Below, piece after piece: positions 1 to 7,979 of a stretch of DNA of 41,033 nt; within the stretch, counting starts at the first letter, position 1, and every line of letters begins with the position of its first letter. The DNA is from Sutterella sp. (lineage in GTDB: Bacteria; Pseudomonadota; Gammaproteobacteria; Burkholderiales; Burkholderiaceae_F): NCBI GenBank assembly GCA_020025965.1, contig JAHHRG010000014.1, positions 1 through 41,033 of the forward strand. Direction: 5' to 3'. The position numbers and the translations under genes are program-made. A model generated the notes under the pieces. It made no database searches. It was not told the DNA's origin and worked only from the letters and a program-made list of their open reading frames with translations.

Positions 1-777
1 ATTCACCTCTATATTTCCGGCGCTGCGGCTTTGTCGCCGACCGTCGCCAAGACCTATCTGGGGTTGGGCGTCAACATCCTTCAGGGCTATGGTTTAACAG
101 AAGCCACGCCCGTTATCTCCGTCAATATTCCGGGCGACAACGACCCGATGACGGTGGGCCCGGCATTGCCCAACCTTGAAGTGCGTTTGGGTGAAGGAGA
201 CGAGCTGCAGGTTCGCGGACCGACGGTCATGAAGGGCTATTGGCACCGTGAAGAAGCCACGCGCGAAACCATTGATGAAGACGGTTGGCTCAAGACCGGA
301 GACGTCGTCTCACTCTATAAGGACGGACATATCCGCATTACGGGGCGCATCAAGGAAATCATCGTGACGTCGACGGGTGAAAAAGTGCCGCCTACCGATC
401 TCGAATCCGCGATCGAATCGGACCGCCTTTTTGCTCAGAGCATGGTGGTGGGCGAAGACCGTCCCTTTATTGCAGCGCTTGCCGTTGTCAATGCCGAGGA
501 ATGGGCCCGCGTTTGCGGTGAATTGGGGCTCAACCCCGAGGATCCTGCGTCGCTCGCGGCTCCTGCTGCGAAGAAACTCGCACTGCGCCGTATCAAGGCC
601 GCTACGGCGAGCTTCCCCAACTACGGCGTACCGCGTCAGGTGACCTTGTTGGCCGAACCCTGGACGATCGACAACGGCTATTTGACGCCTACGATGAAGA
701 AAAAGCGTCGTGTCATTGTCTCGACTTACGCCAAGGATATCGACGCCATGTACGATACCCTCGCCGGAAAACGCTAA
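1..777 (+). CDS. Long-chain acyl-CoA ligase (AMP-forming), C-terminal part
   Basis: The 5' end lies outside the window; the frame is open from base 1, so the start is unknown. The visible 258 residues are the C-terminal part of an adenylate-forming enzyme. They show the substrate-loop motif GYGLTEATPV, then GYW..DGWLKTGD and the hinge/A8 segment ITGRIKEIIVTSTGEKVPP, the order seen in FadD-like long-chain fatty-acyl-CoA synthetases. Such enzymes activate a fatty acid with ATP and transfer it to CoA at the inner face of the membrane. Bases 1-30 encode the start of the visible part, including ISGAAALSP, which matches the conserved ISGGA region of this family. A strong terminator follows the stop codon. 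The family is confident; chain-length preference cannot be read from the sequence. Confidence 0.88.
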   Translation: MHLYISGAAALSPTVAKTYLGLGVNILQGYGLTEATPVISVNIPGDNDPMTVGPALPNLEVRLGEGDELQVRGPTVMKGYWHREEATRETIDEDGWLKTGDVVSLYKDGHIRITGRIKEIIVTSTGEKVPPTDLESAIESDRLFAQSMVVGEDRPFIAALAVVNAEEWARVCGELGLNPEDPASLAAPAAKKLALRRIKAATASFPNYGVPRQVTLLAEPWTIDNGYLTPTMKKKRRVIVSTYAKDIDAMYDTLAGKR

Positions 778-819
778 AGCGTACGAGATATCTTCCGACA
801 GACGAGTCATCAAGAATTA

Positions 820-851
820 GGCCGTGCCGTCAAACGCACGGCCTTCTTTTT
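820..851 (+). terminator. Intrinsic terminator of the acyl-CoA ligase gene
   Basis: A perfect 8-bp stem (GGCCGTGC at 820-827 with GCACGGCC at 836-843) is followed directly by TTCTTTTT. Confidence 0.88.
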
Positions 852-1014
852 ATCGCTCGCTTCAGGTGAACGAAACTGCGCGTCGAGAAGAGAAGGGCAA
901 TTCCTACGTTTTGGTTCCCATGACAAACTGTAACGATTGTTGTCCCATGGAATTCAAGTTGCTTCAAAGCTCTTAGAATCGAACTGTATCAATAGAAAAA
1001 GGGAAACCATCATT

Positions 1015-1527
1015 ATGCTTACCCCCGTTCTTTTCTTTGTCAAAGGTTATCGTTCCAACCAGCTTTATGAAGTGCCGCTCACGGCAACGGATGACCTGAT
1101 TACCCGTTGTCCGGTCAATCGCAACGAGATTCTCGAAGCGATGAGCTTTCTGCCGAGCTTTGTGAACGGTGAAATGAAGACCCGCCTGGAGACTGAATTT
1201 GCCGATGCAACCAAGCATCCCAATACCACAGCGTCTTTCGGCATCGTTTTCCGTGACGGTCATCATTACGTTCGCTATCGTGTCGGCTTTGACTTTAAGA
1301 CCGATACGGCCATTTCCGAACGCATCATTACGTCGGCTCACGAAGATTTCCATCCGCATCACGTGATTCTCGAACACAAGACGCCCGAAGGCATCCCGTC
1401 GACCGAATCGGTCTTTGCCGGTCTCGACCTGGCTACAATCGCCGATCACTATGACGAAGACTGCGCCTGTTTGGTCGAAACGCTTCGTGCGCTTCCTGCA
1501 CGTATTGAAAAGGCGAAAGCGCACTGA
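1015..1527 (+). CDS. Conserved-looking hypothetical protein, 170 aa
   Basis: I do not recognise this protein. It is soluble, with no signal peptide or membrane segment, and begins MLTPVLFFVKGYRSNQLYEV. The middle is rich in His and acidic residues (RDGHHYVRYRVGFDF, then HEDFHPHHVILEHK) and the end is helical. The frame is open upstream to 937, but the ATG at 1015 lies behind a purine-rich GGGAAA and gives a more natural N-terminus. It stands alone between two terminators and converges on the four-gene minus-strand operon. The codon use and the fit between the two terminators make it a real gene. No function is proposed. Confidence 0.7.
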   Translation: MLTPVLFFVKGYRSNQLYEVPLTATDDLITRCPVNRNEILEAMSFLPSFVNGEMKTRLETEFADATKHPNTTASFGIVFRDGHHYVRYRVGFDFKTDTAISERIITSAHEDFHPHHVILEHKTPEGIPSTESVFAGLDLATIADHYDEDCACLVETLRALPARIEKAKAH

Positions 1528-1560
1528 GGCGATTGTTTTCAAATCGCATCGTCACATAAC

Positions 1561-1599
1561 AAAAAGCGCCGACTGACAAACAAAGTCGGCGCTTTTCTT
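1561..1599. terminator. Bidirectional terminator between convergent genes
   Basis: A perfect 13-bp stem (1562-1574 with 1584-1596) has A-rich and T-rich flanks on both sides, so it can end both the hypothetical gene on the left and the minus-strand operon on the right. Confidence 0.88.
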
Positions 1600-1600
1600 A

Positions 1601-1894
1601 TTAATGCCAGTGGGCGTAGGCGATCTGAAGGCTCAGTGTAACGACAGCTGTCAAGAAGCCGTAACCCACACGTTTCGGTACGGTACGTTTTCCCATCAGA
1701 AGTAAATATACGGCGAACCCCGCGAGCGTGGCGGCCGGTCCGATCAATCGAAAGGCTGCGACAAAAACGACCGCTTCAAAGAGTCGATCGATTGTCCAGA
1801 AGAAACGCCGTTTCCACTTGGCGAAAAAACCTTCTTTCTCGAGGGGCTGCGGCTTTGACTGCGGTTTTTTCTTTGTGAAGAAGGGCAAGCGCAT
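1601..1894 (-). CDS. Small membrane protein, 97 aa
   Basis: This short protein has a Lys/Pro-rich cytoplasmic N-terminus (LPFFTKKKPQSKPQP), an amphipathic stretch and about two hydrophobic helices (around residues 40-68 and 75-95). I do not recognise the family. Its start codon lies 2 bases after the stop of the zinc peptidase gene, so the two are translated from one message. It is the last gene of a four-gene minus-strand operon that ends at the 1561-1599 terminator. It may be a membrane partner of the peptidase; that is inference from position only. Confidence 0.65.
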   Translation of the reverse strand: MRLPFFTKKKPQSKPQPLEKEGFFAKWKRRFFWTIDRLFEAVVFVAAFRLIGPAATLAGFAVYLLLMGKRTVPKRVGYGFLTAVVTLSLQIAYAHWH

Positions 1895-1896
1895 GG

Positions 1897-2820
1897 TTAT
1901 TTAAAATCGGCCGTCCAGGTATTGCAGGCGGAGGGCAGCCCGGTCTCAAAGCCGCGACGGAACCAGGAATGACGCTGTTCGCTCGTGCCGTGCGTAAAGC
2001 TGTCCGGCACCACGCGCCCCTGTGCTTCACGCTGCAGGCGATCGTCACCGATTGCCGTAGCGGTATTGAGCGCCTCTTCGAGGTCGCCCGCCTCAAGAAT
2101 GCCTTGTTTTTCCATGTAATGGCCCCAGATGCCTGCATAGCAGTCGGCCTGGAGTTCCATTTTGACCTGGATACGGTTGGCTTCGACTTTCGGCACGCGC
2201 TGCTGTCGGCGGTGCACTTCATCGGAAATCCCGAGCAGGGTCTGCACGTGGTGACCGACTTCATGCGCGAGCACATAGCCCAAGGCAAAGTCTCCGCCGC
2301 CGCCCAGCTTCGTCTTCATATCCTGATAAAAAGAAAGGTCCAGATAAAGCTTTTGGTCCGCCGGACAATAGAAGGGCCCCATGGCTGCTTGGCCGTAACC
2401 GCAGGCGGTCGTAGTCGAGCCGCGATAGAGAACGAGCGTCGGATACTGGTAACGCTTACCCGACGCTTCGAAAATCTTCGTCCAAACGTCTTCTGTGGTC
2501 TTTAAGGCGACCTTCGAGAAACGTGCGAGTTCGGCTTCTTCGCTTGAGGGTGCGGCACTTTGACGCTGCATTTCAGGATAGGGCTGAGACGGGATTTCGC
2601 CCGTAATCAGGGGCGTCAGGTCGATGCCGTAATAGCTTGCAACGAGGACGATGACAATGATCGCCACACCCGTTTTCCCTTTGAGGGGGATGCCGCGGCG
2701 AACCCGGCGCGAACGAGGAAAGCCGCCGGGTATCCCTCCCGGAAAACCGCCTGAAAAACCGCCCGAGCGTTGACGTCGGTCTTCCACATTTTGGCTCTCG
2801 TCCAAATCTTCCCATTTCAT
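1897..2820 (-). CDS. ypfJ: YpfJ-type neutral zinc metallopeptidase
   Basis: At 307 residues this has the typical YpfJ layout: a Gly/Pro-rich cytoplasmic N-terminus (GGF/GGI repeats at residues 19-35), basic residues, one membrane segment at about 51-63, then a metallopeptidase domain. The zinc motif is HEVGHH at residues 186-191, and the downstream MELQAD (about 221-226) supplies the third-ligand region. Paired cysteines (about 140 and 152) may form a disulfide. The family (putative neutral zinc metallopeptidase) is widespread in proteobacteria, but its substrates are poorly known. The orientation suggests the catalytic domain is periplasmic. The gene follows the metallophosphoesterase by 13 bases, which supports co-transcription. 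Confidence 0.88.
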   Translation of the reverse strand: MKWEDLDESQNVEDRRQRSGGFSGGFPGGIPGGFPRSRRVRRGIPLKGKTGVAIIVIVLVASYYGIDLTPLITGEIPSQPYPEMQRQSAAPSSEEAELARFSKVALKTTEDVWTKIFEASGKRYQYPTLVLYRGSTTTACGYGQAAMGPFYCPADQKLYLDLSFYQDMKTKLGGGGDFALGYVLAHEVGHHVQTLLGISDEVHRRQQRVPKVEANRIQVKMELQADCYAGIWGHYMEKQGILEAGDLEEALNTATAIGDDRLQREAQGRVVPDSFTHGTSEQRHSWFRRGFETGLPSACNTWTADFK

Positions 2821-2833
2821 TTTTCTGTTTCTC

Positions 2834-3859
2834 TCAATCGGTAACGGCGGGCACGGTCACAAAACGTTCTTTACTGAGCACCGTGTCACCGGGTTCGTAT
2901 CGGTAGGCGGCCAAGAGACCGCCTTTGGCCACGCTGAAGTCCAAACAGGCAATCCGATCGGTCAGAGGGCCGAGCTCTTCGGGATCCAGCCAGTAGTGTC
3001 CGAAGAAGGTAAAGCCGAGAATAGGGTACGGTCTAAAGTCGACGGTGAAGGGCACGTCAGCGCCTGCATCGGCCAATGTCATGCGGGATCGTTGACCGGC
3101 CATCATCATATCGACGAGACTCGTCTTGTGGTCGGACTTTAACCACCAGCGGATTCGAAACGCGCGGCGCTCCGTTCCTTCTTTGTCATAGTAGTACTGC
3201 CCCTTGGGCAAAGCCGCTTCGGGCCCGGTAATGAGCGCACTTTTGAGTTTGAAAGACAAGGGCGTCTTCCCGGTCACGGGATCCCGTCGGCGTCCCGCGT
3301 CCATGAGGCCTTCCGGCGTGAAGCACGCGGCGTCGGGCGAGCCCGTCAAAAGGGGCGCTCCGCTGCTCGTTCGGCCTTCCCAGAACCGGTGAATGTCGTT
3401 TTCATTCCAGGCGGCGTGAATAAAGCGGAGTTCCGTTCCCGATTTGTCTTTTAATTTGAGCCATAAAGGGAGCTTCATCATCCACTCGAGCCAATAGGCC
3501 ATCGCAGGACCGTCCAACTGCGCGAAAGTTGCCGCGCATTGTTTGTGATGCGCTTCGGTATGCGTTCTGAGGTAAGGATCCGCCTTTTTAGAAAGAGGAT
3601 CGCGGGTTGCATAGTGAAGCGCATTCATTTCATGGTTACCCATGATGGCGTAGGCATTGCCGGTGTCGACCATGCCGCGGACAATTTCAAGAGTACGCAA
3701 GATTCGCGGACCGCGATCGATATAGTCGCCGAGAAAGACGACTTGGCGGCCGTCTGGATGACGATAAGCGCCGGACTTTTCTTCGTAGCCGAGCTTGGCC
3801 AAGAGGGCTTCCAGTTCGGTAGCGTGGCCGTGAATGTCGCCGATAATGTCGTAGCCCAT
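2834..3859 (-). CDS. Metallophosphoesterase (PPP-type serine/threonine phosphatase fold)
   Basis: All N-terminal metal-binding motifs of the calcineurin-like family are present: GDIHG (D8, H10), GDYIDRG (residues 44-50) and GNHE (residues 74-77). Later His residues (about HAAWNENDIH and FFGHYW) can complete the two-metal site. At 341 residues it is longer than the PrpA/PrpB phosphatases because of inserted segments in the C-terminal half, and it resembles the larger bacterial PrpE/ApaH-related group. The substrate could be phosphoprotein or a nucleotide; the sequence does not decide. It lies second in a minus-strand operon with small membrane proteins and a membrane-anchored zinc peptidase. 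Confidence 0.85.
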   Translation of the reverse strand: MGYDIIGDIHGHATELEALLAKLGYEEKSGAYRHPDGRQVVFLGDYIDRGPRILRTLEIVRGMVDTGNAYAIMGNHEMNALHYATRDPLSKKADPYLRTHTEAHHKQCAATFAQLDGPAMAYWLEWMMKLPLWLKLKDKSGTELRFIHAAWNENDIHRFWEGRTSSGAPLLTGSPDAACFTPEGLMDAGRRRDPVTGKTPLSFKLKSALITGPEAALPKGQYYYDKEGTERRAFRIRWWLKSDHKTSLVDMMMAGQRSRMTLADAGADVPFTVDFRPYPILGFTFFGHYWLDPEELGPLTDRIACLDFSVAKGGLLAAYRYEPGDTVLSKERFVTVPAVTD

Positions 3860-3891
3860 GACTCTTTGTCCTTATCTGTCCCGATGAGGAC

Positions 3892-4206
3892 TTATCTGAG
3901 GAACTGTCCCCAGATAAAGGCCTGAGCAAGAAAACCGATGATGACGCCGATCAAGCCGTATCCAACGCCTTTGACCATACCCCAGCGTTTTTTGGAGTAT
4001 ACGTAGGCTACATAACCTACGCAGGCGGTGAGAAGCCCGAGAACTTCAGCCACGATAAAGACCGCCAAACATTCAATGGCGAGTCCCATAAAGTTCATCG
4101 TGTCCTTCTTTTCCTGGGGGCTTCCTTCCGTCAGGGATTGCGTCGCGGGTTTGATGTCTTCGACTTCTTGTTTCTTAGACTGACGGGCGTTCTTTTTCGT
4201 ACTCAT
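3892..4206 (-). CDS. Small membrane protein, 104 aa
   Basis: A charged, Lys/Gln-rich N-terminal third (residues 1-35) is followed by two or three hydrophobic helices (about 38-68 and 80-102). The last part, KKRWGMVKGVGYGLIGVIIGFLAQ, has a Gly-rich helix. It resembles the 97-aa product at 1601-1894 in layout (basic tail, then a helix pair joined by a basic loop followed by VGYG), so the two may be distant relatives. It is the first gene of the minus-strand operon and lies 32 bases upstream of the metallophosphoesterase gene. No function is recognised. Confidence 0.65.
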   Translation of the reverse strand: MSTKKNARQSKKQEVEDIKPATQSLTEGSPQEKKDTMNFMGLAIECLAVFIVAEVLGLLTACVGYVAYVYSKKRWGMVKGVGYGLIGVIIGFLAQAFIWGQFLR

Positions 4207-4361
4207 TCTGTAGTCTTTATCCGATGAATTTGATGCCGTTTGGAGGGCGGTTCTTACAGTTTGCCAGAATCCTTACGGATCTGCGCATTTCGAGCCTTTC
4301 TTTCAGTGTTTTCCTTGGGGTTAAGGTCCGATAAAATGCAAGAGTTAAGAAGGAGCTTTTT

Positions 4362-5078
4362 ATGATTTCACGCCCCGTTTTTGCGACCGTCACGATCGCT
4401 TCGCTTTTTGCGGCTGCCGTCACGCTGCCGATGTCCGGCTGTGCAATGACGGATGCCCTTGAAGTGTCGGCTTTTCTTCCGCCGCCGCCCGTTGTCGAAT
4501 CCGCCGTTGATGCCGATGAAACTGCATGGTTGAGAGGGAAGGAACTCCGTGAGGGCGAACGTCTTCAGGAAGCGAGCTTTGACAGTCAGAAGGTGTCTGC
4601 CCGCTGGATCGAGGCGATGATGACGCCGGTGTTGGGGCGCGAAATTAACAAAACCGCAACGCCGGCACTCCATGCCCTGATCAAATCGAGTCTTAAAGCG
4701 GCGAAACACGTGAGCCGCGGTGCAAAAGGGCGCTTTTACGGCCGTCTGCGGCCCTTTGCCGTGCATCCGGAAGATGAGACCTGCAACCGCGAAGTCCGAG
4801 ACGATCTCAATGCCAAAGCTTCTTATCCGTCGGGGCATACAACGGCCGTCTGGACTGTGGGTCTCGCACTCTCGGCCGCGATTCCCGAGAAGGCCGGAGC
4901 GATTCTCGATCGCGCCTATCGGGCCGGTGACAATCGCTGGATTTGCGGACACCATTGGAAGTCGGACGTCGATGCCGGCCGTGCTTTGGCCTCCGCTACT
5001 TACGCGAAATTAAGTGCCGATCCTGACTTTCAGGCGAAACTTCGTGCGGCTCGTGAAGAATTTGCTCAGTCCAACTGA
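4362..5078 (+). CDS. Class A (PhoN-like) acid phosphatase, predicted lipoprotein
   Basis: The N-terminus is a lipoprotein-type signal peptide ending at Cys27 (MSGC). The PAP2-superfamily motifs follow: KGRFYGRLRP (122-131), SYPSGHT (154-160) and NR-x5-H-x3-D (192-202), with the class A hallmark ICGHHWKSDVDAGR. These enzymes remove phosphate from many organic phosphates in the periplasm. Two deviations are visible: the first-motif lysine is one residue further from RP than in the usual K-x6-RP (here K-x7-RP), and the Ser before Arg192 is Asn. At 238 residues it has the usual length. It stands alone, transcribed away from the minus-strand operon, with AAGGAG just before its ATG. Confidence 0.87.
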   Translation: MISRPVFATVTIASLFAAAVTLPMSGCAMTDALEVSAFLPPPPVVESAVDADETAWLRGKELREGERLQEASFDSQKVSARWIEAMMTPVLGREINKTATPALHALIKSSLKAAKHVSRGAKGRFYGRLRPFAVHPEDETCNREVRDDLNAKASYPSGHTTAVWTVGLALSAAIPEKAGAILDRAYRAGDNRWICGHHWKSDVDAGRALASATYAKLSADPDFQAKLRAAREEFAQSN

Positions 5079-5216
5079 CAATTCGCCCGTGAATCGAATT
5101 TAATCGGTAGAATAGTGGCGCTTGAAAGTTCGAACATTCCAGGCTCGAGCTTTTCCTTCTGAAGATTTATATTTTGCCGTTTGTTATTTAACGCGGTTTA
5201 AAGGGATTCCTTCCTC

Positions 5217-5771
5217 ATGTTTTACCCCATTGAAGTTGCCGGTCTGAAGCGCAATCTGCCGCTCTTTCCGGTGAGCGATTCGTTGTCCATTGCCGCCTTT
5301 ATTCTTCTGGGTGACCAGGAGCTGACCGTGGCCTGTGCTCGCGATCTGCTTGCCAAGGCTCCCGAATACGATTATCTCCTCACGGCCGAAGCCAAGAGCA
5401 TCTCCTTGATTCATGAAATGGCCCGTCAGGCCGGCGATAAGAAGTACTTCGTCGCTCGTAAGGGTTTGAAGGTTTACATGAAGGACCCGCTCGACGTTGA
5501 AGTGAAGTCCATCACGACGGCTAAGGTTCAGCACCTTTATCTTTCTTCTGAAGAAGCCGAAGAAATGAAGGGCAAGCGTATCCTCATCATTGACGACGTG
5601 ATTTCGACCGGCAAGTCTCTCGAAGCCCTTGAAATGCTCGTTAAGGAAGCGGGCGGTATCGTTTGCGGCCGCATGGCCGTTCTGGCCGAAGGCGATGCCA
5701 TCGATCGCGACGACATTTCCGTTCTCGCTCCGCTTCCGCTTTTCACGGCCGACGGCAAGCCCCTCGCTTAA
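5217..5771 (+). CDS. Adenine phosphoribosyltransferase-like enzyme
   Basis: A type I phosphoribosyltransferase of 184 residues. The PRPP-binding motif RILIIDDVISTGKS is at 121-134 and the upstream AEAKSISL loop fits the family. The substrate is not fixed by the sequence, but the gene is first in an operon with luxS (18 bases downstream) and mtnN. MtnN releases adenine from S-adenosylhomocysteine and methylthioadenosine, so conversion of adenine plus PRPP to AMP is the most likely role. The N-terminal half differs from standard E. coli Apt, so a purine or xanthine phosphoribosyltransferase paralogue is the alternative. About 140 bases of leader precede it; I see no known riboswitch there. Confidence 0.8.
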   Translation: MFYPIEVAGLKRNLPLFPVSDSLSIAAFILLGDQELTVACARDLLAKAPEYDYLLTAEAKSISLIHEMARQAGDKKYFVARKGLKVYMKDPLDVEVKSITTAKVQHLYLSSEEAEEMKGKRILIIDDVISTGKSLEALEMLVKEAGGIVCGRMAVLAEGDAIDRDDISVLAPLPLFTADGKPLA

Positions 5772-5789
5772 TGGAAAGAATCAGACATC

Positions 5790-6248
5790 ATGGAAATGAT
5801 TCAGAGTTTTCGCATCAACCACGACGTGTTGATGCCCGGTATCTACGTCTCTCGCATTGACGGCGATATCACCACTTATGACCTCCGTACGCGTCGTCCC
5901 AACATGGGCGACTATATGGATCTGGTCACGATGCATTCCGTCGAACACATGATCGCCACCTATATCCGCAATTCGGATTTGGGTCCGGACGTGATCTACT
6001 TCGGTCCGATGGGTTGCCAGACGGGCTTTTATCTTCTCGTTCGCAACGCAGACAATATGCGTGTGTTCGAAACCCTGAAAGACTGTCTCAAGAAAACCAT
6101 CGAACATGAAGGTGACGTTTTCGGCAAATCCGCTGCCGAATGCGGTAACTACAAGTGTCTCGACATTGAAGCGGCCAAGGTTGAATGCCGCCGCTACCTC
6201 GACGCGCTCGAAGCCGTCGGAACCCCTGATTTCATGTACAAGGAGTGA
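5790..6248 (+). CDS. luxS: S-ribosylhomocysteine lyase LuxS
   Basis: LuxS cleaves S-ribosylhomocysteine to homocysteine and DPD, the precursor of autoinducer 2. At 152 residues it has normal length. The metal site HSVEH (H49, E52, H53) and the third ligand Cys118 in AECGNY are intact, as is catalytic Cys76 in MGCQTGF. It sits between the phosphoribosyltransferase and mtnN genes; its stop codon is 5 bases from the mtnN ATG, so the last two genes are probably translationally coupled. The pair performs the two-step detoxification of S-adenosylhomocysteine in organisms that lack AhcY. Confidence 0.96.
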   Translation: MEMIQSFRINHDVLMPGIYVSRIDGDITTYDLRTRRPNMGDYMDLVTMHSVEHMIATYIRNSDLGPDVIYFGPMGCQTGFYLLVRNADNMRVFETLKDCLKKTIEHEGDVFGKSAAECGNYKCLDIEAAKVECRRYLDALEAVGTPDFMYKE

Positions 6249-6253
6249 ATGAA

Positions 6254-6946
6254 ATGATCGGTATTATCGGTGCAATGGACGTCGAAGTCGCCATCCTTCG
6301 TGAGAAGATGGAAAACCCCGTCGTCGAAAAGGTGAGCGGCGTTGATTACATCCGCGGCAAGCTTGAAGGCCAGGACGTTGTTCTCGCTCAGTGCGGTATC
6401 GGCAAGGTTTTTGCCGCCATTTGCGCTCAGACGATGATTTTGAAGTACGGCGTCGAAGCCATCGTCAATTCCGGCGTTGCCGGTACGCTGACCGGCGAAC
6501 TCCATATCGGTGACGTCGCCATCTCTACCGAATGCGTCCAGCACGACATGGACACGACGCCGATCGGCGACCCCTACGGTCTTCTTTCCGGTATCAACAT
6601 CGTTCGCATTCCCTCCGACAAGAAGATTGCCGGCGAATTCGACGCCGTCTGCACGGAGCAGGGCGTAAACCATCGCTTGGGCCTCATCTGCTCGGGCGAC
6701 CAGTTCGTGCACACCGCCGAACGTCGCAACTGGATCAACGAAACCTTCAAGGGCGGTGTGGCCGTTGAAATGGAAGCCGCTTCCATCGCTCACGTTTGCT
6801 ACGTCAACAAGGTTCCGTTCGTTTCTCTGCGCGTGATCTCGGACGAAGCCTCCGGTGAAGCCGGTATGGACTACACGACCTTCGTGCAGTGGGCTGCCAG
6901 AACGTCTTCTCAGATTACTTTGGCCTGGCTCGAAAGCCGCCAGTAA
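6254..6946 (+). CDS. mtnN: 5'-methylthioadenosine/S-adenosylhomocysteine nucleosidase
   Basis: MtnN (Pfs) removes adenine from S-adenosylhomocysteine and methylthioadenosine, feeding LuxS. The N-terminus MIGIIGAMDVEV carries the catalytic Glu of the family, VEMEA the substrate-binding Glu, and SDEA the catalytic Asp. A GTG at 6245 would overlap the luxS stop, but the ATG at 6254 is preferred: it lies 8 bases after AAGGAG (6240-6245) and matches the E. coli start MKIGIIGAMEEEV. The product is 230 residues. It is the last gene of the operon, closed by the 6992-7032 terminator. Confidence 0.95.
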   Translation: MIGIIGAMDVEVAILREKMENPVVEKVSGVDYIRGKLEGQDVVLAQCGIGKVFAAICAQTMILKYGVEAIVNSGVAGTLTGELHIGDVAISTECVQHDMDTTPIGDPYGLLSGINIVRIPSDKKIAGEFDAVCTEQGVNHRLGLICSGDQFVHTAERRNWINETFKGGVAVEMEAASIAHVCYVNKVPFVSLRVISDEASGEAGMDYTTFVQWAARTSSQITLAWLESRQ

Positions 6947-6991
6947 TCCTTCGTTTGTAGCGGTCGATCTTTGACCGCCGCCAAGACGATT

Positions 6992-7032
6992 AAAACCGCC
7001 TTTTCCTTCGTGGAGAGGCGGTTTTTCTTTTT
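6992..7032 (+). terminator. Terminator of the apt-luxS-mtnN operon
   Basis: A perfect 10-bp stem (AAAACCGCCT at 6992-7001 with AGGCGGTTTT at 7016-7025) is followed by TCTTTTT. Confidence 0.9.
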
Positions 7033-7730
7033 AGGTACTTCCAGTCCTTTGTTTTTTTTGATTTCAATGGAGAAGGGCGGATGACGGACCGGGATTAGGG
7101 TGTAAGACACGTTGACTGCGTGATTTATACCGTATCCGAACGGAAATTCTACCTAGTTCAATTGGGACACGTTTTTCGTTGAGCTCTGCAGCCAAAGAAC
7201 TTCATGTTCCCAAGCACAATGCAGTTAATTCACGTTGGTGTGGTTAAAAAAGTCGATGCAAATAAAAGGGCTGAATAAGGCTTAATCGATTCGTTGATCA
7301 AGGAACGCAAAAGAAAAACGCTTATTTTCCTGCGATGGAAATCTGACGACGAAGATAAATCAATCGCTCTGAAGAGATGGCAATCAGAATGGATCCAAAC
7401 GAGCCAGGTTACCCAGGACGTGTGTCATCGAATCCTAAGACTCGTGGGAACGACTCGGTTGGCATGCACCAAGAGTGATGTCCGCTAAGGAGCAGGAATG
7501 TTCGTCCGGTGGAGTTAATACGGCGAGTGTCGAATCCGGCGGAAAGTTGCCGATTTTCGTTGTCGGTTTCTTTCGGAATCGGGAAAAAGTTGAACAAAAT
7601 TTTTATCCAAACAGAAAAAAAGGGCTCACGAATTTTTGCGCCGGGCTTTGATGGCTCCGGATTGGTATAGAAACGAAATCAAGTTTGAGTCGTCAGTCGG
7701 AAGAAAACGCATAAAAAAGCCGTTTTCATT

Positions 7731-7758
7731 ACTTAACATAATAGTCGTTATGTTAAAT
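7731..7758 (+). other. dif: dif-like XerC/XerD recombination site
   Basis: The 28 bases divide exactly as a dif site does: left (XerC) arm ACTTAACATAA at 7731-7741, central hexamer TAGTCG at 7742-7747, right (XerD) arm TTATGTTAAAT at 7748-7758. The XerD arm is identical in all 11 bases to that of E. coli dif, and the inner half of the XerC arm (CATAA) also matches. The inner 9 bases of both arms form a perfect dyad with a 6-base spacer. Chromosome dimers are resolved at dif in the replication terminus. The central hexamer differs from the common TGTATA, so an element-borne Xer site or a regulator operator remains possible. Confidence 0.75.
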
Positions 7759-7858
7759 GATCGGTTTTTTCATTCGAAAATCAAGTTTTTGCCGTTGATC
7801 GTCGATTTGATTCCGATTGACGGTTTTTAAGCATGTTGTTCTCTGTCATTTGTCATCA

Positions 7859-7885
7859 GTCGGCCTTTCGTGCCGGCAAATTTTT
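7859..7885 (+). terminator. Orphan terminator-like hairpin near the dif-like site
   Basis: GTCGGC (7859-7864) pairs with GCCGGC (7872-7877; one G-U) around a 7-base loop and is followed by AAATTTTT. No gene is visible upstream on this strand, so it may end an unannotated short transcript or be chance. Confidence 0.4.
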
Positions 7886-7943
7886 CTCTTTGACCTTCTG
7901 TGTCGATTTCGTTTTACTTTGAACCTTCCGTGACGTGAAGGAT

Positions 7944-7979
7944 AAAAAAATGGAGCGGCTTTTTTATTCCGCTCCATCT
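7944..7979 (-). terminator. Terminator of hsp20
   Basis: An 8-bp stem (TGGAGCGG at 7951-7958 with CCGCTCCA at 7969-7976) is followed on the minus strand by a run of seven T. Confidence 0.88.

Noticed and set aside
4217..4423. 68-aa minus-strand frame overlapping the acid phosphatase start
   Set aside because: It overlaps the signal-peptide region of a well-supported gene, has no ribosome site and no family features.
5079..5216. Leader of the apt-luxS-mtnN operon examined for an S-adenosylhomocysteine riboswitch
   Set aside because: No conserved core or convincing stem arrangement could be seen by eye.
6910..7110. 66-aa minus-strand frame over the mtnN terminator
   Set aside because: It reads through a clear intrinsic terminator and shows no protein-like pattern.
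7294..7488. 64-aa plus-strand frame in the gap, considered as a transposase or integrase remnant
   Set aside because: No recognisable motif and no ribosome site; left as part of the intergenic entry.
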